NCBI RefSeq assembly: GCF_014490035.1
Contig: NZ_CP061008.1
Span: forward strand, 1,984,001 to 2,048,000
Length of the DNA: 64,000 nt
Source: Achromobacter xylosoxidans
Lineage (GTDB): Bacteria > Pseudomonadota > Gammaproteobacteria > Burkholderiales > Burkholderiaceae_B
Direction: 5' to 3'
Below the pieces are notes generated by a model. That model was not told the DNA's origin. It saw nothing but the letters and a program-made list of their open reading frames with translations, and did no database searches. The position numbers were made by a program, and so were the translations under genes. This document shows positions 46,303 to 55,256 of this stretch, one piece after another; the first letter of the stretch is position 1, and every line of letters starts with the position of its first letter.

Positions 46303-49300
46303 TCCGCCCTCAGCGTGCCGCCGTAGCCGCGCTGATCGCCGCTGCCGAGCTTGCCAAAGATGTGCCCGGACAGCCGCAAGGCATTGCCGAGCCGGCCCTC
46401 CGCACCTAGCTTCAATTCGAACGCATTGCGCGCGGATGCCGCATTCAGCGTGCTGTCTCCCATACGCACGGATGCTCTGCCGCCATCGCGCCGCCAGTTT
46501 GCTTCGAGAAACGGGTGCAACGCCGCTGTTGCCGCGCCGGCCGCGGCGCGCGGATACAGGCGCACGCCCACGCGGCTGTTCCAGGTCTTGTCTTTGTCGT
46601 TTTGCATCAGAGTGCCTTGCAGCGTGGCGTCGCGGGCCTGATAACGGCCATAGACCAGCTGCGCGGCCGGCTCCACCACCAGCCCGCCCAGCGGCGAGCC
46701 GGCAGGGAAGGGCATCAGCGCGTAACCCGACTCCAGGGAGGCCGACCACAGGTCCGAGCGATACCGTGCCGTGCCGAGTTCGCTGCTGATCTGGTTGGAA
46801 TAGCGTCCATATTGCATCCAGACGTCGGCGTAGGCTCCCAGGCGTGTGGCATCGTTTGAGTAGTAGGTGAGGTATGCGCCGGCAGCATGGCCGGAAACCT
46901 TGCCGCGGGCCCGTACCTGCATCGATGAGAGAGCGCCAGGCAGTCTCAGCGACGAGGTGGAGCGGGTGCGCGCGTCGCCATAGCCGCCCATCAGCCCAGC
47001 GTACATGGCTGCGGCCTGGCCCGCCGGCATGCGCAGCAGGTCTGCTCCAAGTTGCAGGACCGCGGCGTCGGTGTCGATGTCGACTCGGCCTTCAGCCATG
47101 CGCAGGCCGCTGTCGTGGCGGCCGCTGATCCGGGTCCACAACCGGCGCTCCCCCGTGTCCTGCTGTTCGCCGGCTTCGTCGGAAGCCCGGTCGTGCAGGC
47201 CGTGGGCGAACAATCGCATGCTGGCGAGCAGATTTCCGGCATAGGCGCCGCTTTCCGGCGACACGTTCCTGGCGTCGGGCGGGGGAGGCGGCAATACGAC
47301 CTCGGGCGGGGGAGGGGGCAACACGACCTCGGGCGGCGTGACCGGCGGCTTGGGAGGAGGATCAGGCGGGACCACGGGCGGAATCACTGGTGGGACCACA
47401 GGCGGAATCACAGGCGGAATCACAGGCGGCTGGGGCCCGCCGTCCGATTTCAAGTACCAGTCGGAGGCTGCGCCGCCGTTACCGCCACGGACCAGGCTGT
47501 AGTCATAGCCGTTCAGCGCAAGGGTGGCCGAGCTGGCGCGATAACCGCTGGAGCCGGCATCCAGGCGGAAGGCGTCCTGGGTCGTGACGGCGCCATTGAT
47601 GGTCGCCACGACGCGTATGCCCCGTTGCGTCTGGCCGCCCGCGCCGCCCGCGTTGAGGATACGCAGCGCCGTGCCGCCCGATGCGGCGCCGCCGTCGATC
47701 ACGAGACGGTCGGTCGGAGAGGCGTCGTCGCCCAGCCGGGTCTTGAGCACCAACGTTCCGCCGCCCGAGTAGTTGTTGACCGTCAGGGTCTTGAATTCTC
47801 CGCTCTGCGCTGGCGTTGCGAACAGCACTGTCCCGTCGTTGTTCAGTTCGCGCAGCATGGAGTCGTTGCGCACATGCCAGGCGCTGGATTTGTCCAGCGT
47901 CAGGCTGTTGACGCGGCCTTTGTCGCGCTGGATGACCGCGCCGGTCAGGACGGACCCGTCTCGCAGGGAGACGTCTGCGGCGCCGCTATTGATCATGATG
48001 TCGCCCGTCAGCACCGAGCGGGCCGCGGAGAGCCGAATCTGTCGGGCTTCCACCATAGTCGGACTCCCTCCGCCCAGGTCGATGACGGGGAGCGCACTTG
48101 AATGCAGCAGGATTCCCGTGTTTTCCTGGCCGCCCGCGCTTGCAGTGACCGTGGCGTTCTCCAGCGTCAACACATGATTGCCGCCGGCTATGCGCAGGGC
48201 GGCGCCGTCCCGTGTGGTGATGCGTGAGCCGTTCTTCAGAATCACGCTGTTGCTCATGCCGGGATCGGAGCCCGTGCTCCGCATACCAGATGCTCCGAGT
48301 CCCGTGATGTCGAACTGCGTGTTGTCCAGCAGGGCATCGCCTCCGTTGCGCAGAAGCAGTCCGTCGGCGCTGGCGCCCGTGGTGGTTATCGTGGAGTTCC
48401 GCGCGGACAGCCTGCCGCCGCCTTCCATGGCGGCCAAGCCCTGGGCGCCTGCGCCATGGGTGATCACCGAGGAATCTTGCAAATGGATTTGCGCGCCGGC
48501 CCGTCGGGCCAGCGCGCCTATGGCCCCGGCGCCTGATGTTTCGATCCGGACTGCGTTGGCCTCCAGGGTGGCGGAGTCGCCGAGTTCGCGCGAGACATAC
48601 AAGGCATGGCCGTGGGCTATCCGGGTGGCGACCGTTCCTTGGTTTAGCGTGACTTTGCCGGCCCGGCTGTCAATGCCGACGTGGCTGGCGGCGATGGCAA
48701 AGCGATTGGCGGAAAAGGCCGTGTTTTTACCGACGAGCTGTATGCCGCGGCCCTCCGAACCGGTAGCCAAGACAGTCGTGTCTTCGAGATCTATCGCGGT
48801 GCCGGGGGCTCTGAGGTCGATTGCATATTGAAAGTCGCCCGTGGTAGTCAGCCTGGCGTTGCGGATGCTGGCGGTCGCTGCCTGTCCCTGGTATGTCGAC
48901 GTCAGTCGAACGGCCTGCTTGGCCGAGGTCAGCGTGCCGCCGTGCATCTCGAGTCTTCCTCCTTCGAGATAGGCGCCCGAGCCGTTCGCCGCACTGATGT
49001 CGGTGTCGCGCACCGAAACAAACCCGTCGCGTTCCCGCGTTTGCACACCGTGGGCGGTATCCCCCGTGGCCTTGATCTGGGTGTTCACCAGCGTGATGGA
49101 GCCGCCTCGTTCCGCCACGGCTCCGGAAGCGAGATCGCCGCTGGTGGCGATTGTCAGCCTGTCTGCCTCGATCGTGCTGCCCGGCCCGTTGGCATGCAGG
49201 GCAGAGGCGTTGCCGCCCCCGGTCGAAACGGTCCCGACCCTCAGCACGATCTTGCCGCCATCCTGCGCGTAGGCGCCATGAGAGTAGCTGGCGTTCAAGG

Positions 49301-49697
49301 ACAGGTTGGTGTCGCTGGCATCGATGATGCTGCCCGTTCCCTGGGCATGCAGTGCGTGGGAGCCTTGCCCCTGTGGGTTGTTCCTGGCCGTGACCGTGCT
49401 GTTTGTGAGCGTCACGCGACCGCCCGCGCTGGCCCGCACGCTGGCGGATTGTGAGGCCGGCTCGGCGCTGATCGTGACCTGGTCGCCTTCGACGATGTTG
49501 CCCGCGCCGGAGACATCGATGGCGGGATCGTTGCCGGTATGGGGGATGAGACTGCCGGGCGCCAGAATGATATGGCCCTTGCCGTCCGGATCATGCAGCC
49601 TGATCTGGCTGTGCTCCGCGGCCCGGCTGATTCCGGGGAGGGCGGGCAGCGTAGCGGCGAGCAGGCTTGCCACGAGTGGGGTAACGCGGAACTTCAT
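46290..49697 (-). CDS. Autotransporter adhesin/serum-resistance type, pertactin/BrkA-like
   Basis: The start at 49697 gives 1135 residues. Signal peptide MKFRVTPLVASLLAATLPAL, cleaved after SRA. The passenger (about 26-755) is a repetitive beta-helix of short G-x-x-(I/V) repeats such as LNASYSHGAYAQDGGKIVLR, with its Gly and Asn rungs, and a pertactin-like end. A Pro-rich linker (about 756-815) is built of PPVIPPVVPP and EVVLPPPPP units. The last 320 residues form the type Va beta-barrel, ending in a terminal aromatic residue (ADYRW). No RGD is seen. Pertactin-family proteins serve in adhesion or complement resistance. The GAGAATTTTCTC palindrome at 49837-49848 may be an operator. Confidence 0.9.
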   Translation of the reverse strand: MKFRVTPLVASLLAATLPALPGISRAAEHSQIRLHDPDGKGHIILAPGSLIPHTGNDPAIDVSGAGNIVEGDQVTISAEPASQSASVRASAGGRVTLTNSTVTARNNPQGQGSHALHAQGTGSIIDASDTNLSLNASYSHGAYAQDGGKIVLRVGTVSTGGGNASALHANGPGSTIEADRLTIATSGDLASGAVAERGGSITLVNTQIKATGDTAHGVQTRERDGFVSVRDTDISAANGSGAYLEGGRLEMHGGTLTSAKQAVRLTSTYQGQAATASIRNARLTTTGDFQYAIDLRAPGTAIDLEDTTVLATGSEGRGIQLVGKNTAFSANRFAIAASHVGIDSRAGKVTLNQGTVATRIAHGHALYVSRELGDSATLEANAVRIETSGAGAIGALARRAGAQIHLQDSSVITHGAGAQGLAAMEGGGRLSARNSTITTTGASADGLLLRNGGDALLDNTQFDITGLGASGMRSTGSDPGMSNSVILKNGSRITTRDGAALRIAGGNHVLTLENATVTASAGGQENTGILLHSSALPVIDLGGGSPTMVEARQIRLSAARSVLTGDIMINSGAADVSLRDGSVLTGAVIQRDKGRVNSLTLDKSSAWHVRNDSMLRELNNDGTVLFATPAQSGEFKTLTVNNYSGGGTLVLKTRLGDDASPTDRLVIDGGAASGGTALRILNAGGAGGQTQRGIRVVATINGAVTTQDAFRLDAGSSGYRASSATLALNGYDYSLVRGGNGGAASDWYLKSDGGPQPPVIPPVIPPVVPPVIPPVVPPDPPPKPPVTPPEVVLPPPPPEVVLPPPPPDARNVSPESGAYAGNLLASMRLFAHGLHDRASDEAGEQQDTGERRLWTRISGRHDSGLRMAEGRVDIDTDAAVLQLGADLLRMPAGQAAAMYAGLMGGYGDARTRSTSSLRLPGALSSMQVRARGKVSGHAAGAYLTYYSNDATRLGAYADVWMQYGRYSNQISSELGTARYRSDLWSASLESGYALMPFPAGSPLGGLVVEPAAQLVYGRYQARDATLQGTLMQNDKDKTWNSRVGVRLYPRAAAGAATAALHPFLEANWRRDGGRASVRMGDSTLNAASARNAFELKLGAEGRLGNALRLSGHIFGKLGSGDQRGYGGTLRADYRW

Positions 49698-50134
49698 GGG
49701 GATCTCGCGTGCTTGCAGCCGAGGCGTCCGATACATGCCGCCTTCGCAGGCTTGGCGTTGTACCGGCGTTTGCCGAGGAGGCTGGCGCGTTGCTGTGGAT
49801 CCCGCAATCTTGGTTGGTGGGGAGGTGCAAAAGAATGAGAATTTTCTCGAAAGGCCTAGGGCGTGCAAGCCTCGGCGATCACGCTGGCGTTTTCGGCACA
49901 GTGCTGGATCATGGCTGAAGAAGCCGCGTTGGTGCGTCAGGTGCGATTTGCAGCAGCGGCTGCGTCTGTTCCGCCGTAGGGCAGTATGCGTTGATGCTGC
50001 CGCAACGCGCCTAGCGGGCCTGAACATGGCGTCGTCCGACGTGTTCCTGGCGGCCAAAAGCGCATCGCCGCCCGAAGCGGCGGCGATGCTTGAAGCGTCG
50101 AACCCGGCCAGGCGTGGCGCCTGGCCGGAGCGGG
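49698..50134 (-). terminator. Region upstream of the autotransporter gene, with terminator hairpins of the ggt gene
   Basis: Two strong hairpins stand at the right end. AAGC-G-CATCGCCGCC/GGCGGCGATG-CTT spans about 50059-50091, and CCGGCCAGGCG/CGCCTGGCCGG with a three-base loop spans 50104-50128. They follow the stop of the gamma-glutamyltransferase gene and lack long T runs. The left part, to 49698, is the promoter region of the autotransporter, with the palindrome GAGAATTTTCTC at 49837-49848; no gene is seen in it. Confidence 0.6.
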
Positions 50135-51730
50135 TCAGAAGCCCACGGCCTGGCCGTCGCGGCGCGAATCCGACGCGGCCACGTAGCCGCCTTGCGGCAG
50201 GCGGCAGATCAGTTGCGCCGAACCAAATTCCAGGCTGTCGGCAGGCGCCACCGCGACATTGTGGCCGCGCGCGCGCAGCGCGTCGACCACGTCCGCCGGC
50301 AGGTGCGATTCCACGTTGACCACCGGGCCTTTTTCCACGCGGAAGCGCGGCGCGTCACTCATGGCCTGCGGGTTCTGGCCGAACGCCGCCAGGCGCGTGA
50401 CCATCTGCAGATGGCCTTGGGCCTGCATCGATCCGCCCATCACGCCGAAGGACATCAGCGGCTGGCCGCCGCGCGTGACGAATGCCGGAATGATGGTGTG
50501 CATCGGCTTCTTGCGCGGCGCGACCTGATTGGCGTGGCCGGGCGTCAACACGAAGTTCAGGCCGCGGTTGTGCAGGCTGATGCCGGTGTCGGGCACCACC
50601 ACGCCGGAACCGAAGCCGTGGTAGTTGGACTGGATGAAGGACACCATGGTGCCGCTGGCGTCGGCCGCCGTCAGGTAAACGGTGCCGCCGGTGGCGGGCG
50701 TGCCCGCGACCGGCACGCTGGCGCGGTCCATGGAAATCTGGCGCGCGCGCTCGGCCAGGTAAGAGCGGTCCAGCAGGGCGGCGGCGCTGGTGCGCATGTG
50801 GCGCGGATCGGCGACGTGGTGGTGCAGGTCCGCGAACGCCAGCTTCATCGCTTCGATGCTGACGTGGTAGTAGTCCGCGCTGTCGCGGCCCATGCTTTCC
50901 AGGTCGAACTGTTCCAGCATGCCCAGCGCCATCAGCGCCGAGATGCCCTGGCCGCTGGGCGGGATCTCGTGCAGTTCGTAGCCGCGGAACGATTGCGAGA
51001 TCGGCGTGACCCATTCGGGGCGGTGCTCGGCAAGATCCTCGGCGCTGAGCGCGCCGCCGGTCTGACGGGCGAAGTCGGCGATCTTGCGGGCGAGCTCGCC
51101 ACGGTAGAAGCTATCGCCGCCGCTTTCGGCGATGGCGCGCAGCGTCTTGCCTTGCGCGGGAAAGCGCCACCATTCGCCGGCCTGGGGTGCACGGCCCTCT
51201 GGCAGGAAGGCGGCGGCAAAGCCCGGCTCCTGTGCCAGCTTGGGCGCCTGAGTGGCCCATTGGCGGGCGATGGTGGGCGATACCGCGAACCCTTCCTCGG
51301 CATAGGCGATGGCGGGTTCGAACAGCTGCGCGAAGGGCAGCTTGCCGAACCGTTCCGACAGCGCCTTCCAGCCCGCGACCTGGCCCGGCACGGTCACCGT
51401 GCCCCAGCCGGTGCCGGGCATGGCGTCGCGGCCGGCGAAGTACTCCGGCGTCCACGCGGCGGGCGAGCAGCCGCTGGAGTTCAGGCCGTGCAGCTGGCCG
51501 TCATGCCAGACCAGCGCGAACATGTCGCCGCCGATGCCGTTCATGACGGGTTCCACCACCGTCAGCGCGATGGCGGTGGCGATGGCGCTGTCCACGGCGT
51601 TGCCGCCGGCCAGCAGCATGCGCAGCCCGGCTTGGGCCGCCAGCGGCTGGCTGGTGGCGACCGCATTGGCGGCCAGGACCGGCATCTTCCGGGAGGCGTA
51701 GGGGAAAGACCAATCGAAGGGTAAGGACAT
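50135..51730 (-). CDS. Gamma-glutamyltransferase family protein
   Basis: A 531-residue member of the GGT family of N-terminal nucleophile hydrolases. It is made as a precursor that cuts itself before a Thr; the candidate is in ATGGTVYLTAADASGTMVSF (near 350), followed by the substrate loop QSNYHGFGSGVVVPDTGISL. Other family features are LLAGGNAVDSAIATAIALTV and MNGIGGDMFALVW near the front, and SFGVMGGSMQAQGHLQMVTR near the end. There is no signal peptide, so it may be cytosolic, with substrates such as gamma-glutamyl or acyl amides (some relatives are cephalosporin acylases). It is in an operon with a Bug gene, 25 bases downstream of it. Confidence 0.85.
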   Translation of the reverse strand: MSLPFDWSFPYASRKMPVLAANAVATSQPLAAQAGLRMLLAGGNAVDSAIATAIALTVVEPVMNGIGGDMFALVWHDGQLHGLNSSGCSPAAWTPEYFAGRDAMPGTGWGTVTVPGQVAGWKALSERFGKLPFAQLFEPAIAYAEEGFAVSPTIARQWATQAPKLAQEPGFAAAFLPEGRAPQAGEWWRFPAQGKTLRAIAESGGDSFYRGELARKIADFARQTGGALSAEDLAEHRPEWVTPISQSFRGYELHEIPPSGQGISALMALGMLEQFDLESMGRDSADYYHVSIEAMKLAFADLHHHVADPRHMRTSAAALLDRSYLAERARQISMDRASVPVAGTPATGGTVYLTAADASGTMVSFIQSNYHGFGSGVVVPDTGISLHNRGLNFVLTPGHANQVAPRKKPMHTIIPAFVTRGGQPLMSFGVMGGSMQAQGHLQMVTRLAAFGQNPQAMSDAPRFRVEKGPVVNVESHLPADVVDALRARGHNVAVAPADSLEFGSAQLICRLPQGGYVAASDSRRDGQAVGF

Positions 51731-51755
51731 GGAAACGGGAAACTCGTAGTGAAAA

Positions 51756-52730
51756 TTACTGCGGCGTGATGCCGGCCTGATCGATCAGCTGCTTGGTGCG
51801 CGGGATTTCGGCCTTGATGAAGGCGGCGAATTCCTCGCGGCTGCCGCCGCGGGGCTCTGCGCCGGCTTCCGCGAGCTTACTGCGCAGCGCCGGATCGGCA
51901 AGCACTTTGTTGACGGCGCGGTTGAGCTTGTCGAGCACCGGGGCGGGCGTGCCTTCGGGGGCGACCAGACCGTACCACGGCGCGATGTCGTAGCCGGCGT
52001 AGCCCTGTTCCGCAATCGTGGGGATCTCGGGCGCCAGCGCCGAGCGCTTGGCATTGGACATGCCCAGCGCCAGCAGCGCGCCGCTCTTGGCCTGGGGTAG
52101 ACCCGTCATGATGGTGTCGAAGTACATCGAGACCTGACCGCTGAGCAGGGCGGGGATGGCCTCGCCCGCGCCCTTGTACGGCACGTGCAGGATGTCGATG
52201 CCGGCCACGGATTTGAGCATTTCGCCCGCCATGTGGGAGGTCGTGCCGGTGCCGAACGAGGCGTAGGTCAGCTTGCCCGGGTTGGCGCGGGCGTAGGCCA
52301 CCATTTCCGGCAGGGTCTTGAACGGCTGCGACGGGTTGGCCAGGAGGATGTTGGGGGTGTACGCCACCATCGACACCAGCGCGAAGGCGTCGGGGTCGTA
52401 GGCCAGGCGTTTTTGCAGAAAGCGGTTGGTGACGATGGCGGCAGGGCCGCCCATCAGCAGCGTGTAGCCGTCGGGGGCCGAGCGTGCCACCGAGGCGCTG
52501 CCGATGGCCGCGGCGGCGCCCGGACGGGCCTCGACGACAAAGGGCTGGCCCAGTTCCGTCGACAGCGCGGCGCCCAGTTGGCGCGAAATCAGATCGGTGG
52601 CGGAACCGGCCTGGAACGGCACGACGATGCGCACCGGATGCTGCGGCCAGTCAGTTGCCTGGGCGCCCGCTTGGGCGGCAAAGGCCACGGCGGCGGCGCC
52701 TGCCAGCGCCCGGATGAAACGAAACTTCAT
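51756..52730 (-). CDS. Bug-family substrate-binding protein, in operon with the GGT gene
   Basis: A 324-residue periplasmic binding protein. Signal peptide MKFRFIRALAGAAAVAFAAQ, cleaved after AGAQ. The Bug signature is WPQHPVRIVVPFQAGSATDL, then GQPFVVEARPGAAAAIGSAS. It heads an operon with the gamma-glutamyltransferase gene, suggesting that it binds a gamma-glutamyl compound or its acid. Divergent from the GntR gene with 176 bases between, which contain an inverted repeat that could serve both. Confidence 0.9.
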   Translation of the reverse strand: MKFRFIRALAGAAAVAFAAQAGAQATDWPQHPVRIVVPFQAGSATDLISRQLGAALSTELGQPFVVEARPGAAAAIGSASVARSAPDGYTLLMGGPAAIVTNRFLQKRLAYDPDAFALVSMVAYTPNILLANPSQPFKTLPEMVAYARANPGKLTYASFGTGTTSHMAGEMLKSVAGIDILHVPYKGAGEAIPALLSGQVSMYFDTIMTGLPQAKSGALLALGMSNAKRSALAPEIPTIAEQGYAGYDIAPWYGLVAPEGTPAPVLDKLNRAVNKVLADPALRSKLAEAGAEPRGGSREEFAAFIKAEIPRTKQLIDQAGITPQ

Positions 52731-52812
52731 GAATTCCCCTTGATCGCGTTATGGAGTGCGTGCAGGGATTAGACGCAAGCGGGCGGTGCGGGGCTATTAG
52801 TATTTGCATCCA

Positions 52813-52828
52813 TGGATCACTGGATCCA
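52813..52828. promoter_or_regulatory. Inverted repeat between the Bug and GntR genes, probable GntR operator
   Basis: TGGATC at 52813-52818 and GATCCA at 52823-52828 form a perfect inverted repeat over four bases. It lies 83 bases upstream of the Bug start and about 80 bases upstream of the GntR start, in an AT-rich part of the region. FCD-type GntR proteins bind short inverted repeats of this size. Confidence 0.5.
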
Positions 52829-52906
52829 ATTTGTGTTATTTTTGCGGTTATCTATCATGGCGGCTTTCGTGGGCCTATCCATCGGCCCTAGCCCCCCGGG
52901 ACTCCA

Positions 52907-53563
52907 ATGCTGCAATTCCAGAAGACAGCCATTAGCGCCGAAGACGAGGCCTACCTGCACCTGCAGCGCGAAATCCGCCTGGGCCGTTATGCGCCCGGCC
53001 AGCGCCTGGTGCCCGAGGTGGTCGCGGCCGAAATCGGCACCAGCCGCATGCCGGTACGCGGCGCGCTGCGCCGGCTGGCTTCCGAGGGGTTGGTCGAGAT
53101 CCGCGCCAACCGCGGCGCGGTGGTGCGCGGCTTGAACCAGCAGGAAATGCTGGAAGTGTTCGAAATGCGTTCCGTACTGGAAGGCCTGGCCATGCGCAAC
53201 GCGGTGCAGCACATGGGCGCCGAACACATCCGCCGCCTGTCGCTGCTGCTGGAACAGTTGGAGCAGGGGCCGGGCGAACATCTGGACTGGATCACCGCGC
53301 ATCGCGAATTCCACGAGTACCTGTGCAGCTTCTGCCAGCAGCCGCGCCTGCTGCGCCAGATCTCGGAGCTGCATTCCGTCGTCGAACCCTACATGCGCCT
53401 GTGGGTAGCCCAGCCCGGCCGCGTCCTGCGCGTGCGCGAATCGCACCAGGAACTGATCGCCGCGCTGCAGACGCGCGACCCGGCGCGCTGCGAAGCGGCC
53501 ATGCGCCAGCACGTGCTGAATACCGTGCCGGCCCTGCAGGCGTTTCTGGAACAGGCGGCCTAG
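52907..53563 (+). CDS. GntR-family transcriptional regulator, FadR/FCD subfamily
   Basis: A 218-residue regulator. The winged helix occupies about 10-75 (AEIGTSRMPVRGALRRLASE), and the FCD domain the remainder, with FEMRSVLEGLAMRNAVQHMG, the metal- or ligand-binding His residues in HREFHEYLC and RVRESHQELIAALQTRD. It is divergent from the Bug/GGT operon and is likely its repressor, released by the substrate or its product. Confidence 0.9.
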   Translation: MLQFQKTAISAEDEAYLHLQREIRLGRYAPGQRLVPEVVAAEIGTSRMPVRGALRRLASEGLVEIRANRGAVVRGLNQQEMLEVFEMRSVLEGLAMRNAVQHMGAEHIRRLSLLLEQLEQGPGEHLDWITAHREFHEYLCSFCQQPRLLRQISELHSVVEPYMRLWVAQPGRVLRVRESHQELIAALQTRDPARCEAAMRQHVLNTVPALQAFLEQAA

Positions 53564-53615
53564 GACGCGCGGCTTTGCTCTAGACTGGCGCCATCCTCCA
53601 CGCGCCCGTCCCGCC

Positions 53616-54104
53616 ATGACCGCATCTGCCGACCTCATCCGCCGCCTGGACCTGTTGCCGCACCCCGAAGGCGGCTACTACCGCGAAACCTATCGCGCCG
53701 CCGATGCCGTGACGCGCGGCGACGGCGCGCGCCGCTCGGCCAGCACCGCCATTTACTACCTGTTGTGCGACGGCGCCTGGTCGACCTGGCATCGCATCCG
53801 ATCCGACGAACTCTGGCATTTCCATGCGGGCGACGCGCTGCTTGTCCATGTGCTGACGCCGGATGGCGCCTACCGCTGCTTGCGGCTGGGCGACGCGCTG
53901 AAGGATCCTGATGCCGCATTCCAGGCGGTCGTGCCGGCTGGCAGTTGGTTCGCGGCAGAACTCGCCGACCAGGCCAGCTATGCGCTGGCCGGCTGCACGG
54001 TGGCGCCGGGCTTCGAGTTCAGCGAGTTCGAGCTGGCCGACGCCGCCGAACTGCAACGGCTGCACCCCGCGCAGGCAGGCCTGATCGCGCGCCTGGCCCG
54101 CTAA
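53616..54104 (+). CDS. Cupin-like protein of the DUF985 family
   Basis: A 162-residue cupin. The family's opening motif is LDLLPHPEGGYYRETYRAAD. The barrel follows: STAIYYLLCDGAWSTWHRIR and DELWHFHAGDALLVHVLTPD with the metal-site His and Glu. The second cupin motif, WFAAELADQASYALAGCTVA, and the closing FEFSEFELAD complete the fold. DUF985 proteins resemble sugar epimerase-type cupins; the substrate is not known. Its stop overlaps the end of the convergent EamA gene by four bases. Confidence 0.85.
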   Translation: MTASADLIRRLDLLPHPEGGYYRETYRAADAVTRGDGARRSASTAIYYLLCDGAWSTWHRIRSDELWHFHAGDALLVHVLTPDGAYRCLRLGDALKDPDAAFQAVVPAGSWFAAELADQASYALAGCTVAPGFEFSEFELADAAELQRLHPAQAGLIARLAR

Positions 54105-55003
54105 TCGGCGCCCTGCGCTTGCGGCTTTTTCCTGCGGGTGAACTTGGCCTCGCTCGCCAGCACGCCCGCCACGATCAGGCCGGCGCCCACCAGCGCCAGC
54201 GCCGGCAGCCGGTCGCCGGCCAGGCGTCCGACTATGCCGCCCCACACGGGCTCGCCCGCATAGATCACGGTGGCCCGGGTGGGCGATACGGATTTTTGCG
54301 CCCAGTTCATGGTCAGCTGGATGATGGCGCTGGCCAGTCCCAGGCCGATCGCCGCGCCGGCCCACAGCCACGAGAATTCCGGCACAGCTTCGCCCATCGC
54401 CGGCATCAGTGCGAACGACACCAGGCCGGCCGTCAAGAGCTGCACGAAGGTGACGCGGCGGCTGTCGACCTTCTTGGCATAGTGGCCGATCAGGATGATC
54501 TCCGCGGCGATCGCCGCGGCCCCGGCCAGCGTCGCCGCTTCGCCCACGCTGAAATTCAGCGCGCCCGCTTGCGGACCCGCCAGCAGGATCAGGCCCGCGA
54601 AGGCCAGCGCCACGCCCACCCAGCTCATCAGGCCCGGCGGCTTCTTCAGCACGGCCCATTGCAGCAGCGGCACGATGGGTACGTACATCGCCGTGATGAA
54701 GGCGGACTGGCTGCTGGTAATGGTCTGCAAGCCGTAGGTCTGCAGGAAATAGCCCAGGAACAGGGCGCAGCCGATGGCGATGCCGGCGCCTACCTCCTGG
54801 CGGGTGATCGCCGCCATGTGCTTACGGAACATCAGCAGCGCCATCAGGCCGGCGATCGTGAAACGCACGCCCACGAAGAACAGCGGTCCGCTGTGCTGCA
54901 TGGCGATGTGGATGATGAGGAAGGTGCTGCCCCACAGCATGGTGACCAGCACCAGCGCGATTTCCTGGCGGGACAGGGCGAACATCGAGGTCTTGGACTT
55001 CAC
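54101..55003 (-). CDS. EamA/DMT-family transporter
   Basis: A 300-residue inner-membrane protein with ten hydrophobic segments in two repeated EamA halves (LVTMLWGSTFLIIHIAMQHS in the first, LASAIIQLTMNWAQKSVSP in the second). The second half holds the conserved Pro and Glu region VIYAGEPVWGGIVGRLAGDR. The N-terminus is short and cytoplasmic; the C-terminus is basic (FTRRKKPQAQGAD). DMT members usually export amino acids or other metabolites. No partner gene indicates the substrate. Confidence 0.85.
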   Translation of the reverse strand: MKSKTSMFALSRQEIALVLVTMLWGSTFLIIHIAMQHSGPLFFVGVRFTIAGLMALLMFRKHMAAITRQEVGAGIAIGCALFLGYFLQTYGLQTITSSQSAFITAMYVPIVPLLQWAVLKKPPGLMSWVGVALAFAGLILLAGPQAGALNFSVGEAATLAGAAAIAAEIILIGHYAKKVDSRRVTFVQLLTAGLVSFALMPAMGEAVPEFSWLWAGAAIGLGLASAIIQLTMNWAQKSVSPTRATVIYAGEPVWGGIVGRLAGDRLPALALVGAGLIVAGVLASEAKFTRRKKPQAQGAD

Positions 55004-55256
55004 GGTCTGCTTCGGGCGCTACGAAATGGCGAGCACTATACAGCGCTTCGGTGACCGCTCACCGAACAGATTCCGGGATTCCGGGCGGAGCAGGCATATA
55101 GCCAGGAGTAATATGACGCGTCCGGCGTCGTCAGGCCGCTGGTAACGACAAGCCGGTACACGCCTCGTTCTTCTCGCTCCCGCCGCGCCTTTTGGGCGGC
55201 GACGGCGAATCTGGGCGCGCATAGCGGCCACAAGAAGATATCGAGGAGAAGCGCAA

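Noticed and set aside
47253..47430. Short tandem DNA repeats as a possible CRISPR or minisatellite
   Set aside because: They encode the Pro-rich linker (PPVIPPVVPP units) of the autotransporter in frame; no spacers are present.
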